Source of the DNA: Anaerolineae bacterium
GTDB lineage: Bacteria > Chloroflexota > Anaerolineae > Aggregatilineales > Phototrophicaceae
NCBI GenBank assembly: GCA_022824365.1
Contig: JAJEAA010000023.1
Span: 160,886 to 224,885 of the forward strand
Direction of reading: 5' to 3'
Length of the DNA: 64,000 nt
Below, piece after piece: positions 8,797 to 17,354 of the stretch. The translations under genes were made by a program, and so were the position numbers. The notes under the pieces are model-generated. The model searched no databases and was not told the origin of the DNA. It saw only the letters and a list, made by a program, of their open reading frames with translations. Position 1 is the stretch's first letter, and every line of letters begins with the position of its first letter.

Positions 8797-9372
8797 TCAG
8801 GAGTTGGGGAAAAGCAAGTTTAGCTCCAGTTTGAAGCCGGGCAAAACCCCCTCGCCCGACAGGTTGCCATCTCGCCCGACAAATTCAATGTTCAGCCCGG
8901 AGTCTGCACTCGCGCGGCAGACATCCACCCCTTTTTCCGCCGGCAAAACGATCCATACCAGCGTTGTGCCATTAGCCAAGTACACGGCGGCTTTACGTCG
9001 GACTTCTTGCAATGAATCGGTAGGAGACTTGATTTCGACGGCTAAGTCGGGCATTGCCGGCACAAATTTCTTGGGAAATGGCTGTGGCGCCCTCGCTTTG
9101 CTGATAAAGGCGACATCAGGCCCCAACACGGTGTGGCGGTCATTGGGCGGATAATAGCCGGTTTCCACGGTACCTCTACCCAAGTCATGTTTCTCAAGAA
9201 ACACCCGCATATAATACGCGATTTCAAAGGCTAGATTGCCGTGTTCTCCACCTGGCGGCATGGTCCAAACCAACTCCCCGTCAATGAGATAGCAGTCTCT
9301 GTTGGCATTTTCCGGGCGATGTGAAAGTTCCCAGACATCGTCGACCGTGTAAAGTTTCTCTTGGATCGCCAT
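8797..9372 (-). CDS. Uma2-family putative restriction endonuclease
   Basis: A 191-residue PD-(D/E)xK-fold protein of the Uma2 (DUF820) family. The nuclease core is visible as GPDVAFISK and PDLAVEIKSPTD, which keeps the full E-x-K catalytic pair. The two tandem Uma2 genes at 46342-47548 carry E-V-I in that place instead. Such genes are often present in many copies in Chloroflexota and Cyanobacteria; their biological role is not established. It stands alone between metabolic genes, with no methylase beside it. Confidence 0.85.
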   Translation of the reverse strand: MAIQEKLYTVDDVWELSHRPENANRDCYLIDGELVWTMPPGGEHGNLAFEIAYYMRVFLEKHDLGRGTVETGYYPPNDRHTVLGPDVAFISKARAPQPFPKKFVPAMPDLAVEIKSPTDSLQEVRRKAAVYLANGTTLVWIVLPAEKGVDVCRASADSGLNIEFVGRDGNLSGEGVLPGFKLELNLLFPNS

Positions 9373-9471
9373 TGTGTACTCTTTGCTTAACGCCTAAGTT
9401 TCCCGAGTATAGCATATTCCTCAACGGCGCCGCATGAAGCAAGCGGCGGTGAGCCTGTTACTATTCAGGAC

Positions 9472-10359
9472 TCAGGAATACTTGTCGCGCATCATGTGCA
9501 GGTACTCCAGCGACGCGCGCATTTCATCCATGCCGTTCATGCCGTCTTCGATGCTGACCCAGCCCGCGTATCCAACATCGCGCAGGATCGAAAAGATCGC
9601 CTCGTAGTCGTTCAGCCCCTTGCCGGTCACGCCATGTTGCAGCGCTGGCGAATAGCCTATTGACCCATCGCTGTCTCGCAGATCATCAAGCGTGTATCCC
9701 TCGCTCAGGTAGCGGTCGCTGGCGTGTACGCTCACCACCCTCTCCGCCACCGCCCGCAGCAATTCAAGCGGATCATCGCCGGCCACGATGGCGTTGGACG
9801 GGTCATATTGCACGCCGAAATATTCCCGCTCGGGAATGGCTTCAAGCAACTCGAGGAAGACATCCATCTTCTGGGCGAATTCCGGATACTGCCAGAAGCC
9901 GTCTTTGTAATGATTCTCCAAGCCAAGGATGACACCTTGTTCCCGCGCCACCGGCAGCACCTGCTCGATACATTCGACCACCCAAGCCAGCCCCTGCTCG
10001 CGCGGGACATGCGGGTAGCGCTGGCCGCTGAGCACACGGCAGACGGCGCCCTCGCCGCCGAGCAGGCGCGTCACGCGGATCATCGTCGCTTCGCGCTCGA
10101 CGGCGCGTTGGCGCTCGTCAGGGTCGGGATGGGTGAAGTTGGGCGAGCAGCAGAGCATGGGCATTTCAAAGCCGGCTTGCTGTATCGCATCCCGCACTTG
10201 CAGGATGTAGGCATCGTCGAGGCTGGTGAAGAAACCCTCGTACATCTCCAGCCCCTCGGCCGGCAGGGACTTCGCCATCTCGATCCACTCGAATACCGTC
10301 ATCGTCCGGTCGCCGGCGATTTTATCGAGGTAACACTTGGGAAAGGCGGAAATCTTCAT
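9472..10359 (-). CDS. Sugar phosphate isomerase/epimerase (xylose-isomerase-like TIM barrel)
   Basis: A 295-residue protein with the AP-endonuclease-2/xylose-isomerase-like barrel pattern: LGLENHYKDG in the middle (metal-binding Glu on a strand), QYDPSNAIVAGDDPLELL, VVSVHASDRY and WVSIEDGMNGMDEM near the end, each placing a metal ligand (Glu, Asp, His, Glu) on successive strands. Family members isomerise or epimerise sugars, inositols or hydroxypyruvate. The gene is about 20 bases downstream of a small hypothetical gene on the same strand. Substrate unknown. Confidence 0.8.
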   Translation of the reverse strand: MKISAFPKCYLDKIAGDRTMTVFEWIEMAKSLPAEGLEMYEGFFTSLDDAYILQVRDAIQQAGFEMPMLCCSPNFTHPDPDERQRAVEREATMIRVTRLLGGEGAVCRVLSGQRYPHVPREQGLAWVVECIEQVLPVAREQGVILGLENHYKDGFWQYPEFAQKMDVFLELLEAIPEREYFGVQYDPSNAIVAGDDPLELLRAVAERVVSVHASDRYLSEGYTLDDLRDSDGSIGYSPALQHGVTGKGLNDYEAIFSILRDVGYAGWVSIEDGMNGMDEMRASLEYLHMMRDKYS

Positions 10360-10380
10360 AACATTAGCTTCGCCGGCAGG

Positions 10381-10782
10381 CTACGTTCCGCAGGCGCTGT
10401 ATAAGACAATTCGCGTGGCTTTGCTGCCGTCCGGCTTTTCGATCTCTTCGATGAAGCGATCGGCCCAAGCCAGGCCGCGCGTCTTGCCTGAATTGAGTAT
10501 CTCCAAGGTCAGGTCTTGGTAGAATTTCCGCACGGTTTCCTCATCGTCTTCGGTCTCCATAATCCAGCGTGTCTCGCCCAGGGCGCGCGGACGGAAAAGG
10601 TCATACTGAATGTCGCCGATAGTCTCAGCGCCCGGGTAGGGCTGCGCCCACCAATTCTCGATATCATAATTGCACTTGATATCGGCCAGCAATATTATGA
10701 GGGCAATAATGGACGCTGATACGCCAATGAGCACCGTAAAGAGCCGCGGCAGACTGGTCGTTTTGCGATTCGGTTCCCACAT
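10381..10782 (-). CDS. Hypothetical membrane-anchored protein
   Basis: A 133-residue protein with one N-terminal membrane helix (about residues 13-33, PRLFTVLIGVSASIIALIIL) and a soluble, acidic remainder rich in charged residues. This topology suggests a small domain held outside the membrane. It is not recognised. It lies about 20 bases upstream of the TIM-barrel isomerase gene and diverges from the GntR/LacI-type regulator, so the intergenic region at 10783-10997 may drive both directions. Confidence 0.6.
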   Translation of the reverse strand: MWEPNRKTTSLPRLFTVLIGVSASIIALIILLADIKCNYDIENWWAQPYPGAETIGDIQYDLFRPRALGETRWIMETEDDEETVRKFYQDLTLEILNSGKTRGLAWADRFIEEIEKPDGSKATRIVLYSACGT

Positions 10783-10905
10783 ATATCAAGCCTCTGGTTG
10801 TCTGTCGAGCGCCGAATTGGGCGACGCCCGATGCAGCGAAGCATACAAGATTGCGCTGCCGCTGTAAATCCGACGAATTGCCGCGTATCGCTCGAATTTC
10901 GCCTA

Positions 10906-10934
10906 TTGCGCGGCGCGGACGATGGTGTTATAGT
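10906..10934 (+). promoter_or_regulatory. Sigma-70-like promoter of the GntR/LacI-type regulator
   Basis: TTGCGC at 10906-10911 and TATAGT at 10929-10934 are separated by 17 bases. The predicted start of transcription falls on the palindromic operator at 10941-10962, about 57 bases before the regulator ATG. Confidence 0.55.
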
Positions 10935-10940
10935 CGCGCA

Positions 10941-10962
10941 TTGTACATACATTTATGTACAA
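10941..10962 (+). promoter_or_regulatory. Palindromic operator, AraR-like
   Basis: Arms TTGTACATA and TATGTACAA are perfect inverted repeats around a 4-base centre. The core resembles the known AraR operator pattern (TTGT-x-C...G-x-ACAA). It covers the predicted transcription start of the regulator that follows, which belongs to the same protein class as AraR. Negative autoregulation is therefore the simplest reading. Confidence 0.65.
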
Positions 10963-10997
10963 ATCTAAAGTGCTTATTGCCGACCTACGTGGTCTTT

Positions 10998-12182
10998 ATG
11001 CGCGATAAACTCGATAAGATCCGGCTGGATCACAACAGTTATATCTCCCTGCACGTTCAGTTGCACAACCAGTTGCGGCGTCTGATCGTCTCTGAGCGTT
11101 GGCGGCACAGCGAGCGCATTCCCACCGAAACGCAACTGGCGCGCCACCTGGATATCAGCCGTACCACCGTGCGTATCGCTCTTCAGCGACTGGAAGTTGA
11201 AGGCATGATCAAACGGACGGCGGGGCGAGGCACCTTTGTCACCTGGCAGCCGCAGGACCAATCCGGCAGCCGCTCCATCGGTTATATCACGCACAGCTTC
11301 CATAACGAGATCCACAGCATCTTGCTCGGCAGCGCCGAGACCGAGTTGCGCTCGGCCGGTTACCAGGTCATCTTCAGCAACGCGACGACCCTGGCCGAAG
11401 AAGCGACCATCCTCGAGCAATTGCTGGAAGAGAATATCGCCGGATTAACCATTTGGGCCAGCGCCCAGCCAGCTGAGGAGACCTTCGCCATCCTCCAGGA
11501 GTATCAGCGCCGGGCGATTCCCATTGTCTTTCTTGACCGCAGGGTCAACGGCATCAAGGCGGATTATGTGGCGAGCGACAATTTCGGCGGCGCCTACGAT
11601 CTGGTCGCGCATCTTATCGCCCTGGGGCACGAGAATATCGTCCAGTTAATGCCAAATATAGAAGGACTCCGCCCGGTTGACGAACGCCATCGCGGTTATG
11701 TGGCGGCGGTGACCGACCATGATCTGCCTGCTTATGCCCCCTGGAAGATCAACCCGCCGGAACGACAAGAATTCCACGAAACCGACATCTATTCCCTGGT
11801 CGGCGAGCAGAGCCAACAGATCATCGAGCAAGTGGTGGAGCTGATGAACGCGGTCGAGACCAAACCAACGGCGATCGCCTGTGTCAACGACATTCTCGCA
11901 ATCATCACCATCAGCGCCCTGCAGGAGATCGGCATCAAGGTGCCGGACGAGGTATCGGTGGTGGGCTTCGACGATATTAGCATGGCGTCGCATATCAGCG
12001 TCCCGCTTACGACCGTAGCGCAAGATGCCTATGAACTGGGCAAATCCGCGTCAAAGCATCTGCTTGATCGCCTGGAGGGTGATGATTCGCCGCCCCGCGC
12101 TTGCGCCGTTCCAACTCGCTTGCGCATCCGCGCGTCAACCGCGGCGCCCCTGGTGGACGCCGGCAGAATCTTATCGACCTGA
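10998..12182 (+). CDS. GntR/LacI hybrid transcriptional regulator (AraR-like)
   Basis: A 394-residue protein with an N-terminal GntR winged helix (about residues 15-80; IPTETQLARHLDISRTTVRI) joined to a LacI-type sugar-binding domain (SIGYITHSFHNEI, VSVVGFDDISMASH). This combination is that of AraR, which represses sugar genes until an effector sugar binds. I chose the ATG at 10998 because the upstream in-frame extension covers the promoter and operator and has no domain match. It sits 150 bases ahead of the Dpp-type importer on the same strand and probably controls it and the amino-sugar genes that follow. Confidence 0.85.
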   Translation: MRDKLDKIRLDHNSYISLHVQLHNQLRRLIVSERWRHSERIPTETQLARHLDISRTTVRIALQRLEVEGMIKRTAGRGTFVTWQPQDQSGSRSIGYITHSFHNEIHSILLGSAETELRSAGYQVIFSNATTLAEEATILEQLLEENIAGLTIWASAQPAEETFAILQEYQRRAIPIVFLDRRVNGIKADYVASDNFGGAYDLVAHLIALGHENIVQLMPNIEGLRPVDERHRGYVAAVTDHDLPAYAPWKINPPERQEFHETDIYSLVGEQSQQIIEQVVELMNAVETKPTAIACVNDILAIITISALQEIGIKVPDEVSVVGFDDISMASHISVPLTTVAQDAYELGKSASKHLLDRLEGDDSPPRACAVPTRLRIRASTAAPLVDAGRILST

Positions 12183-12252
12183 CGAAGGAGGCGCTATCGC
12201 AGAAACTTGAACCGCATTTCCCAAGGGGTTCCCGGGCGCCGCTGACGCGCCC

Positions 12253-12272
12253 GTCATCCCGCAAAGGATGAC
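12253..12272 (+). repeat. Short perfect hairpin in the regulator-importer gap
   Basis: GTCATCC and GGATGAC pair perfectly around the loop CGCAAA. No T-run follows, so it is unlikely to be an intrinsic terminator. It may act as a spacer hairpin between the regulator and the importer operon. Confidence 0.4.
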
Positions 12273-12334
12273 AAACCAATCCCGGAGTCGGCATTCGTTT
12301 CTTTTCATTGGCTAAGTGTGTAGGAGATAAACAC

Positions 12335-14092
12335 ATGAAAGCAAGAACACTTCTTCTCGTCCTTCTCGTCGGCGTCCTGGCCGTCTTCAGCCTTACGGCT
12401 GTGGCGCAAGATGTCGCGCGTGAAGATACCGTCGTCTTTGACATCGACGGTCCCGCTGGCGCAGTCGCCAACTTCGACCAGATGAACTGGATGCTGCCCA
12501 ACAGCCACCGCAACAAGGGCTTGCATCAAGCCGTTTCCGAGCCGCTTTTCATCCTCAACTATGAAACGGGTGAAATCATGCCTTGGCTGGCCGAGAGCAT
12601 GGAAGCCAACGACGCGCTTGACGTTTGGACCCTGAACCTGCGCGAAGGCGCGGAATGGTCCGATGGCGAAGCCTTTGATGCGGAAGACGTGCTGTTTACC
12701 ATCAATCTGCTGCTGGGCGACGAGACCGGGTCGCTGAACAACGCTGGCAACGTCCAGACCTGGGTCGAAAGCGTCGAGGCTGTTGACGATCTGACCGTTC
12801 AGTTCAACCTGACGCAGCCGAACCCGCGCTTCCAACTGGACTTCTTCTCGGTCCGCATCTGGGGCGGCATCAACATGCTGCCCGAGCATGTCTGGCACGA
12901 CAAGGATCCCTTCACCTTCAAGTTCTTTGATCCCGAACAGAGTTGGCCCCTCGGCACCGGTCCCTACGTCATCACCTCCGCCAACGAAACCACCTGGATC
13001 TACGATCGCAATGACGATTGGTGGGGCGCCAAGACCGGCGTCTTCAAGCTGCCAGAACCGCAACGCGCCGTTTGGGTCGTGACCGGCAACGATCAGATCC
13101 GCACGACCATGGCTGTCAACAACGAACTCGACAGCATCATGGATGTCACGCGGGGCGCTTTCGAAGCCATGCAGGCGCAGAACGACAAGATCTTCGCCTG
13201 GGTCGAAGGCATGCCCTTCGTATGGCTGGATCCCTGCCCGCGCCAGCTTTCCTTCCAGACACAGGTGGAGCCTTGGGACAACCCCGAAATGCGCTGGGCC
13301 ATCAACCACGCCATCAGCCGCCAGCAAGTGATTGATATTGCCTATGAAGGCGTCACCATCCCTTCGCGTACCCTCTACGTCGAATATGGCGGCATGTTCC
13401 CCTTCATCGACGCCATTGAAGATGCCGGCATGAGCTTCAACACGGAAGCCGACCTCGACGCGGCTGCCGCGCTGCTGGAGAACAACGGCTACTCGCGCAA
13501 TGACGACGGCCGCTGGGTCAATATGGATGGCAACGCCCTCAGCCTGGAGATTCAGGTTCATGAAGGCTTCATCGAAAAGCGCCGTATCACCACCAACCTG
13601 GTTGAGCAGCTGCAGACCTTCGGCATCGAAGCCACGGCTGGCGTCATTGCTGGGGCGACCTGGAACGACAACAAGCGTTTCGGCAACTACGAATCCACCA
13701 CCGATTGGGATGCCTGCGGCTCCATCAACGAACCCTGGGCTTCGCTGGATCGCTACACCTCGCGCTGGTGGGTCCCCATCGGCGAATTTTCTTCGGGCAA
13801 CAACCATGTCCGCTGGGATGGCGCGAACAACGAAGCCTATAGCGAGATCGTCGGACAGCTCGGTTCGCTGCCTCTGGGTCACCCGGACGCAATCGATTTG
13901 GTCGTGGAAGCTTATGGCTACCTCTACGAGGATCTGCCCTTCATTCCGCTGAACCAGGCGACCAAGCTGATCCCCTTCAACAGCACCTACTGGGAAGGCT
14001 GGCCCACGTCCGAGAACAACTGGAACCACCCGGCTACCTGGTGGCAATCGACGCATCAATTCTTCCAGGAGATTCACAAAGCTGGAATGTAA
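12335..14092 (+). CDS. Dpp/Opp-type ABC transporter substrate-binding protein (SBP_bac_5)
   Basis: A 585-residue secreted protein with a Sec signal peptide (MKARTLLLVLLVGVLAVF, cleavage after TAVA-Q) and the family-5 binding fold: NKGLHQAVSEPLFI near the N-terminus, WTLNLREGAEWSDGEAFDAE (the characteristic 'R.g..f.dG..f.a.Dv' signature) and PLGTGPYVI. There is no lipobox cysteine, so retention at the cell surface is unexplained. The start follows GGAG at an 8-base spacing. It heads an operon with two permeases and two ATPases. The ligand may be a peptide or, given the downstream nanE and ROK kinase, an amino-sugar or oligosaccharide. Confidence 0.9.
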   Translation: MKARTLLLVLLVGVLAVFSLTAVAQDVAREDTVVFDIDGPAGAVANFDQMNWMLPNSHRNKGLHQAVSEPLFILNYETGEIMPWLAESMEANDALDVWTLNLREGAEWSDGEAFDAEDVLFTINLLLGDETGSLNNAGNVQTWVESVEAVDDLTVQFNLTQPNPRFQLDFFSVRIWGGINMLPEHVWHDKDPFTFKFFDPEQSWPLGTGPYVITSANETTWIYDRNDDWWGAKTGVFKLPEPQRAVWVVTGNDQIRTTMAVNNELDSIMDVTRGAFEAMQAQNDKIFAWVEGMPFVWLDPCPRQLSFQTQVEPWDNPEMRWAINHAISRQQVIDIAYEGVTIPSRTLYVEYGGMFPFIDAIEDAGMSFNTEADLDAAAALLENNGYSRNDDGRWVNMDGNALSLEIQVHEGFIEKRRITTNLVEQLQTFGIEATAGVIAGATWNDNKRFGNYESTTDWDACGSINEPWASLDRYTSRWWVPIGEFSSGNNHVRWDGANNEAYSEIVGQLGSLPLGHPDAIDLVVEAYGYLYEDLPFIPLNQATKLIPFNSTYWEGWPTSENNWNHPATWWQSTHQFFQEIHKAGM

Positions 14093-14109
14093 TTGACCAA
14101 GTACGGTTT

Positions 14110-14136
14110 GAGGTTGGGGCGCAACGCCTCAACCTC
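14110..14136 (+). promoter_or_regulatory. Strong intercistronic hairpin after the binding-protein gene
   Basis: GAGGTTGGGGCG and CGCCTCAACCTC pair over 12 positions with one G-U and a 3-base loop. It lies directly after the binding-protein stop and is followed by a weakly T-rich tract. Such hairpins often stabilise binding-protein mRNA or partly terminate, giving more binding protein than permease. Confidence 0.55.
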
Positions 14137-14252
14137 ATTCGCTTTCTCAGGCTTTCAAAATCACGATGTTCAATGATTTTCGTTTATTGTGTAGAGCCTG
14201 TAATTCTTAAACTTGGTTGACATCGCAAGCGACTATAGAGAAGGGCACTGGC

Positions 14253-15263
14253 ATGGGAGGAATATCCTTAAATTATCTGGTCCGCCGCCTATTGGTTTTT
14301 TTCCTCACGCTATGGGTAGCGGCCACCTTGATCTTCATCATCCCGCGCCTGGCGCCTGGCGACCCTATCTCAGCGATGGTGGCGCGCCTGTCTTATCAAG
14401 CCGGTTTCGTGGAAAATTCCGATCAGATCATTGAAGGCTGGAAGGAACGCTTCGGCCTCAACGATCCGGTCTATGTACAATACCTTCGCTATATGGGCGG
14501 CCTGCTGCAAGGCGACCTTGGCTACGCCATGGCGCGCTTTCCATCGACCGTGACGGAATTGGTCGGGCGGGCCCTGCCCTGGACAATCGGCTTAGTCGGC
14601 TTAGCGACGGCAATCTTCTTCATTGTAGGGAATCTCTGTGGCGCGTTGCTGGCATGGTACAAGACGCCAAAACTGGTCAAGGTATTGATCCCAATGTCGA
14701 TGGTCTTCACCTCGATACCACCGTTGCTGGCGGGTCTACTGCTCGCCTATGTCTTTGGCTTTCTCATACCGCTCTTCCCGCTGAACTACTCCTACGGTTT
14801 TGGTTTGCAGCCAGAATTCACCATCGAATTCATCGCCAACGTGATTCATCATGGCTTCCTGCCGGCCATGGCGATTGTGCTCGTCACCTTTGGCTATTGG
14901 GCGCTCGGCATGCGCGGCATGATGGTCACCATCGAAGGCGAAGATTATATGATCCTGGCGCAGGCCAAAGGCTTGAAGCCCTTCTACGTCCTCTATCGCT
15001 ACATGATCCGCAACGCCATCCTGCCGCAGATGACGGCGCTGGCGGTGACCATCGGCACGCTTGTCAACGGTGTGGTGCTGGTCGAAGTCATCTTTAACTA
15101 CAACGGTATGGGTACGCTGATTTTCACCGCTATCCGCGAGCAAGACTTCGGTTTGATTCAAGGCACATCCTTCATCTTGATTATGACGAGCGCCTTGGCG
15201 GTGCTCATCATTGACTTGTCGTATCCCTTGATTGACCCGCGCATCAGCCTGGAAGGGAGATAG
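14253..15263 (+). CDS. Dpp/Opp-type ABC transporter permease (DppB-like)
   Basis: An integral membrane protein of 336 residues with about six helices. The EAA loop that docks the ATPase is visible as AQAKGLKPFYVLYRYMIRNA followed by ILPQ. The N-terminus LNYLVRRLLVFFLTLWVA followed by IFIIPRLAPGDP is the standard DppB opening. I chose the ATG at 14253, since the in-frame TTG at 14217 only adds an unmatched tail. It is followed after 2 bases by the second permease, which indicates one transcript. Confidence 0.9.
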   Translation: MGGISLNYLVRRLLVFFLTLWVAATLIFIIPRLAPGDPISAMVARLSYQAGFVENSDQIIEGWKERFGLNDPVYVQYLRYMGGLLQGDLGYAMARFPSTVTELVGRALPWTIGLVGLATAIFFIVGNLCGALLAWYKTPKLVKVLIPMSMVFTSIPPLLAGLLLAYVFGFLIPLFPLNYSYGFGLQPEFTIEFIANVIHHGFLPAMAIVLVTFGYWALGMRGMMVTIEGEDYMILAQAKGLKPFYVLYRYMIRNAILPQMTALAVTIGTLVNGVVLVEVIFNYNGMGTLIFTAIREQDFGLIQGTSFILIMTSALAVLIIDLSYPLIDPRISLEGR

Positions 15264-15265
15264 AC

Positions 15266-16204
15266 ATGGCGGAAGACAGAAAACCCAAAGACGCTCCTGT
15301 CGCTGGCGGCACAAAAAAAGCGGGCATCTTAAACCGCTTTGACAATCCTTGGCTCAATTGGAAGTTTCTCACCGGCGCCGGGATACTCGGCGTTCTCTTC
15401 TTCCTGATTTTCTTGGGCTATCAATTATGGGATACTAATCTGGCGCTCTCGGCCCGCGCGCCTCTTAACCTGCCTCCGGTCGGCTTTACCAACTGGCGCG
15501 GACAGGAAGGCGTCCCGGAGCACCCGCTGGGAACGGAAAACAGCGGGCGCGATATGCTGGCGATGCTAATTGTCGGAACGCCAAGAACGATCATCGTGGG
15601 CGTGATTGCGGCAACGGTTGGTATGTTGGTCGGGATTTTACTGGGCTTCATGGCCGGCTTTCTGGGCGGTTTGTTTGATGATGTGATTCGATTAGCCGTC
15701 GACATCACCATCACCATCCCCTCGCTGCTCGTGCTCATCGTCATTCAATCTGTCTTGGGGCGGGTAGACCTGGTGGCGATGGCGCTTCTGATTTCTCTCT
15801 TCACCTGGGCGACGCCGACCCGCTACATCCGCGCGCAGGTGCTCAGCATGCGCGAAAGCGGCTATGTGCAGATGGCGCGGCTTTCTGGCGTGCCCGTGCG
15901 CGATATCATGTTCAAGGAGATCATGCCCAACTTGCTGCCCTACCTGGCGGCGAGTTATATCGGAAATATGGCCGGCGCGATCGTTACGGCAATCGGCTTG
16001 GAGGTGCTTGGCTTCGGTCCCCAGCGCATCCCTTCCCTCGGCGTGGCGATTTTCTTTTCCGTAGAAGCGGCCGCTCTGGTACGCAATATGTGGTGGTGGT
16101 GGGGCTTCCCGACCGTCATCCTGGCTATCGTTTTCATCGCGCTGCTGCTCATCAACCTGGGCTTGGACGAGATCGCCAACCCGCGCCTGCGCAAAGCCAA
16201 CTAG
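15266..16204 (+). CDS. Dpp/Opp-type ABC transporter permease (DppC-like)
   Basis: A 312-residue membrane protein with a long N-terminal cytoplasmic tail, then a first helix near residues 34-52 and five more. The typical DppC block HPLGTENSGRDMLAMLIVG is present, as is the EAA loop MARLSGVPVRDIMFKEIMP. GGGAG precedes the ATG. It pairs with the DppB-like permease two bases upstream to form the pore. A 19-base gap separates it from the first ATPase gene. Confidence 0.9.
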   Translation: MAEDRKPKDAPVAGGTKKAGILNRFDNPWLNWKFLTGAGILGVLFFLIFLGYQLWDTNLALSARAPLNLPPVGFTNWRGQEGVPEHPLGTENSGRDMLAMLIVGTPRTIIVGVIAATVGMLVGILLGFMAGFLGGLFDDVIRLAVDITITIPSLLVLIVIQSVLGRVDLVAMALLISLFTWATPTRYIRAQVLSMRESGYVQMARLSGVPVRDIMFKEIMPNLLPYLAASYIGNMAGAIVTAIGLEVLGFGPQRIPSLGVAIFFSVEAAALVRNMWWWWGFPTVILAIVFIALLLINLGLDEIANPRLRKAN

Positions 16205-16223
16205 CCCGAGGGAGCCACGCTAC

Positions 16224-17354
16224 ATGTCCCAGCAATTGAACCCCCACCCTAAATCCCTCCCCCAAAATGAGGGAGGGACTTCGAAACGAGATGACTCCCC
16301 TTCCCTCCTTGTGGAGGAAGGGGCTGGGGGAAGGGGGGTAAAAGACCGCGTCGTCCTCAAGGTCGACAACCTGCGCATCCATTACGCCACGCCGCAGGGC
16401 GATGTCATCGCCGTCAGCGATATCAGCTTCAATCTCTACGAAGGCGAGACGCTCGGCTTGGTCGGCGAAAGCGGCTGCGGCAAATCGACAACGGCTTACG
16501 GCATCTTGCAATTGGTCCAGCCGCCCGGTTATATCGTGCACGGCAGCATTGAAGTCGACGGCACCGAAGTGCTGAACCTCAGCGAAGAAGAGTTGCGCAA
16601 GTTCCGTTGGACCGGCTTGTCGCTTATCCCGCAAGGCGCGATGAACTCGCTCAACCCGACCATGCGCGTCAAAGATCAGATCATTGATGTCATCGAATCC
16701 CACGAGGGCAAAAAGCGCGACAAAGAAGCCATGCGGGAACGTATCTTTGAGTTGTTCCAAAACGTAGGCTTGCCCAACCGCATCTACAATATGTACCCCC
16801 ATGAACTCAGCGGCGGCATGAAGCAGCGCGTCTGCATCGCCATGGGCGTGGCCCTGCACCCAACCGTCGTCATCGCCGACGAAGCCACCAGCGCACTCGA
16901 TGTCGTCGTGCAGCGCATCGTGGCGCAGACCTTGATCAAAGTGAAAGATGAGATCGGCGTCTCGCTCATCGTCATCGGGCATGATATGGGGCTGCTGGCG
17001 CAGATCGTCGACCGCATCGCCGTCATGTATGCTGGCAAAATGGTGGAAATCGCGCCGGTCGAAAATGTCTACGCCAACCCCCTGCATCCCTACACGCAGC
17101 TTCTCATCGACTCCATCCCATCGATCAAGGAACGCAAACCCCTAAAAATCACCGAGGGTATCACTCACGATCCACGCAACCCTCCTTCCGGCTGCATTTT
17201 CCGGCTGCGCTGTCCCTTCGCCTGGGATCACTGCGCCGAGGTGGAGCCGCCGCCCATCAATGTGGAAGAAAAGCACGTCGTTGCTTGTCACCTCTTTGAC
17301 GAGCAATTTGAAGAGAGGAGGGCGCATGCCTACGCCACTACTGCAAATCCGTGA
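16224..17354 (+). CDS. Dpp/Opp-type ABC ATPase (DppD-like) with a repeat-encoded N-terminal insert
   Basis: A 376-residue ATPase. Walker A is GESGCGKST (81-89), signature LSGGMKQ (195-201), Walker B VVIADE (215-220) and the switch His is near 253; the C-terminal oligopeptide-family extension with Cys residues (SGCIFRLRCPF) is complete. Residues about 7-40 do not belong to the family: they are the in-frame translation of the G/C-run palindromic repeat at 16240-16340. The normal protein would begin MSQQL and continue at about DRVVLKVDNLRIHY. No alternative start lies between the repeat and the domain, so the insert is probably translated. Confidence 0.9.
   Translation: MSQQLNPHPKSLPQNEGGTSKRDDSPSLLVEEGAGGRGVKDRVVLKVDNLRIHYATPQGDVIAVSDISFNLYEGETLGLVGESGCGKSTTAYGILQLVQPPGYIVHGSIEVDGTEVLNLSEEELRKFRWTGLSLIPQGAMNSLNPTMRVKDQIIDVIESHEGKKRDKEAMRERIFELFQNVGLPNRIYNMYPHELSGGMKQRVCIAMGVALHPTVVIADEATSALDVVVQRIVAQTLIKVKDEIGVSLIVIGHDMGLLAQIVDRIAVMYAGKMVEIAPVENVYANPLHPYTQLLIDSIPSIKERKPLKITEGITHDPRNPPSGCIFRLRCPFAWDHCAEVEPPPINVEEKHVVACHLFDEQFEERRAHAYATTANP
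16240..16340 (+). repeat. G/C-run palindromic repeat inside the DppD-like gene
   Basis: Two hairpin modules: one around CCCTCC/GGAGGG and one around CCCCTTCCCTCC/GGAGGAAGGGG. Related copies are at about 24891-25014, 28054-28194, 29443-29570, 32127-32163, 41555-41600, 42186-42230, 42291-42330, 45081-45236, 56443-56485 and 62793-62826. Here it keeps the reading frame open. Confidence 0.8.

Noticed and set aside
12253..12272. Hairpin read as terminator of the regulator gene
   Set aside because: Perfect stem but no T-run on either side; listed as a hairpin only.
12305..14077. 590-codon minus-strand frame opposite the binding protein
   Set aside because: Mirror of a gene with clear signal peptide, ribosome site and family motifs on the plus strand.
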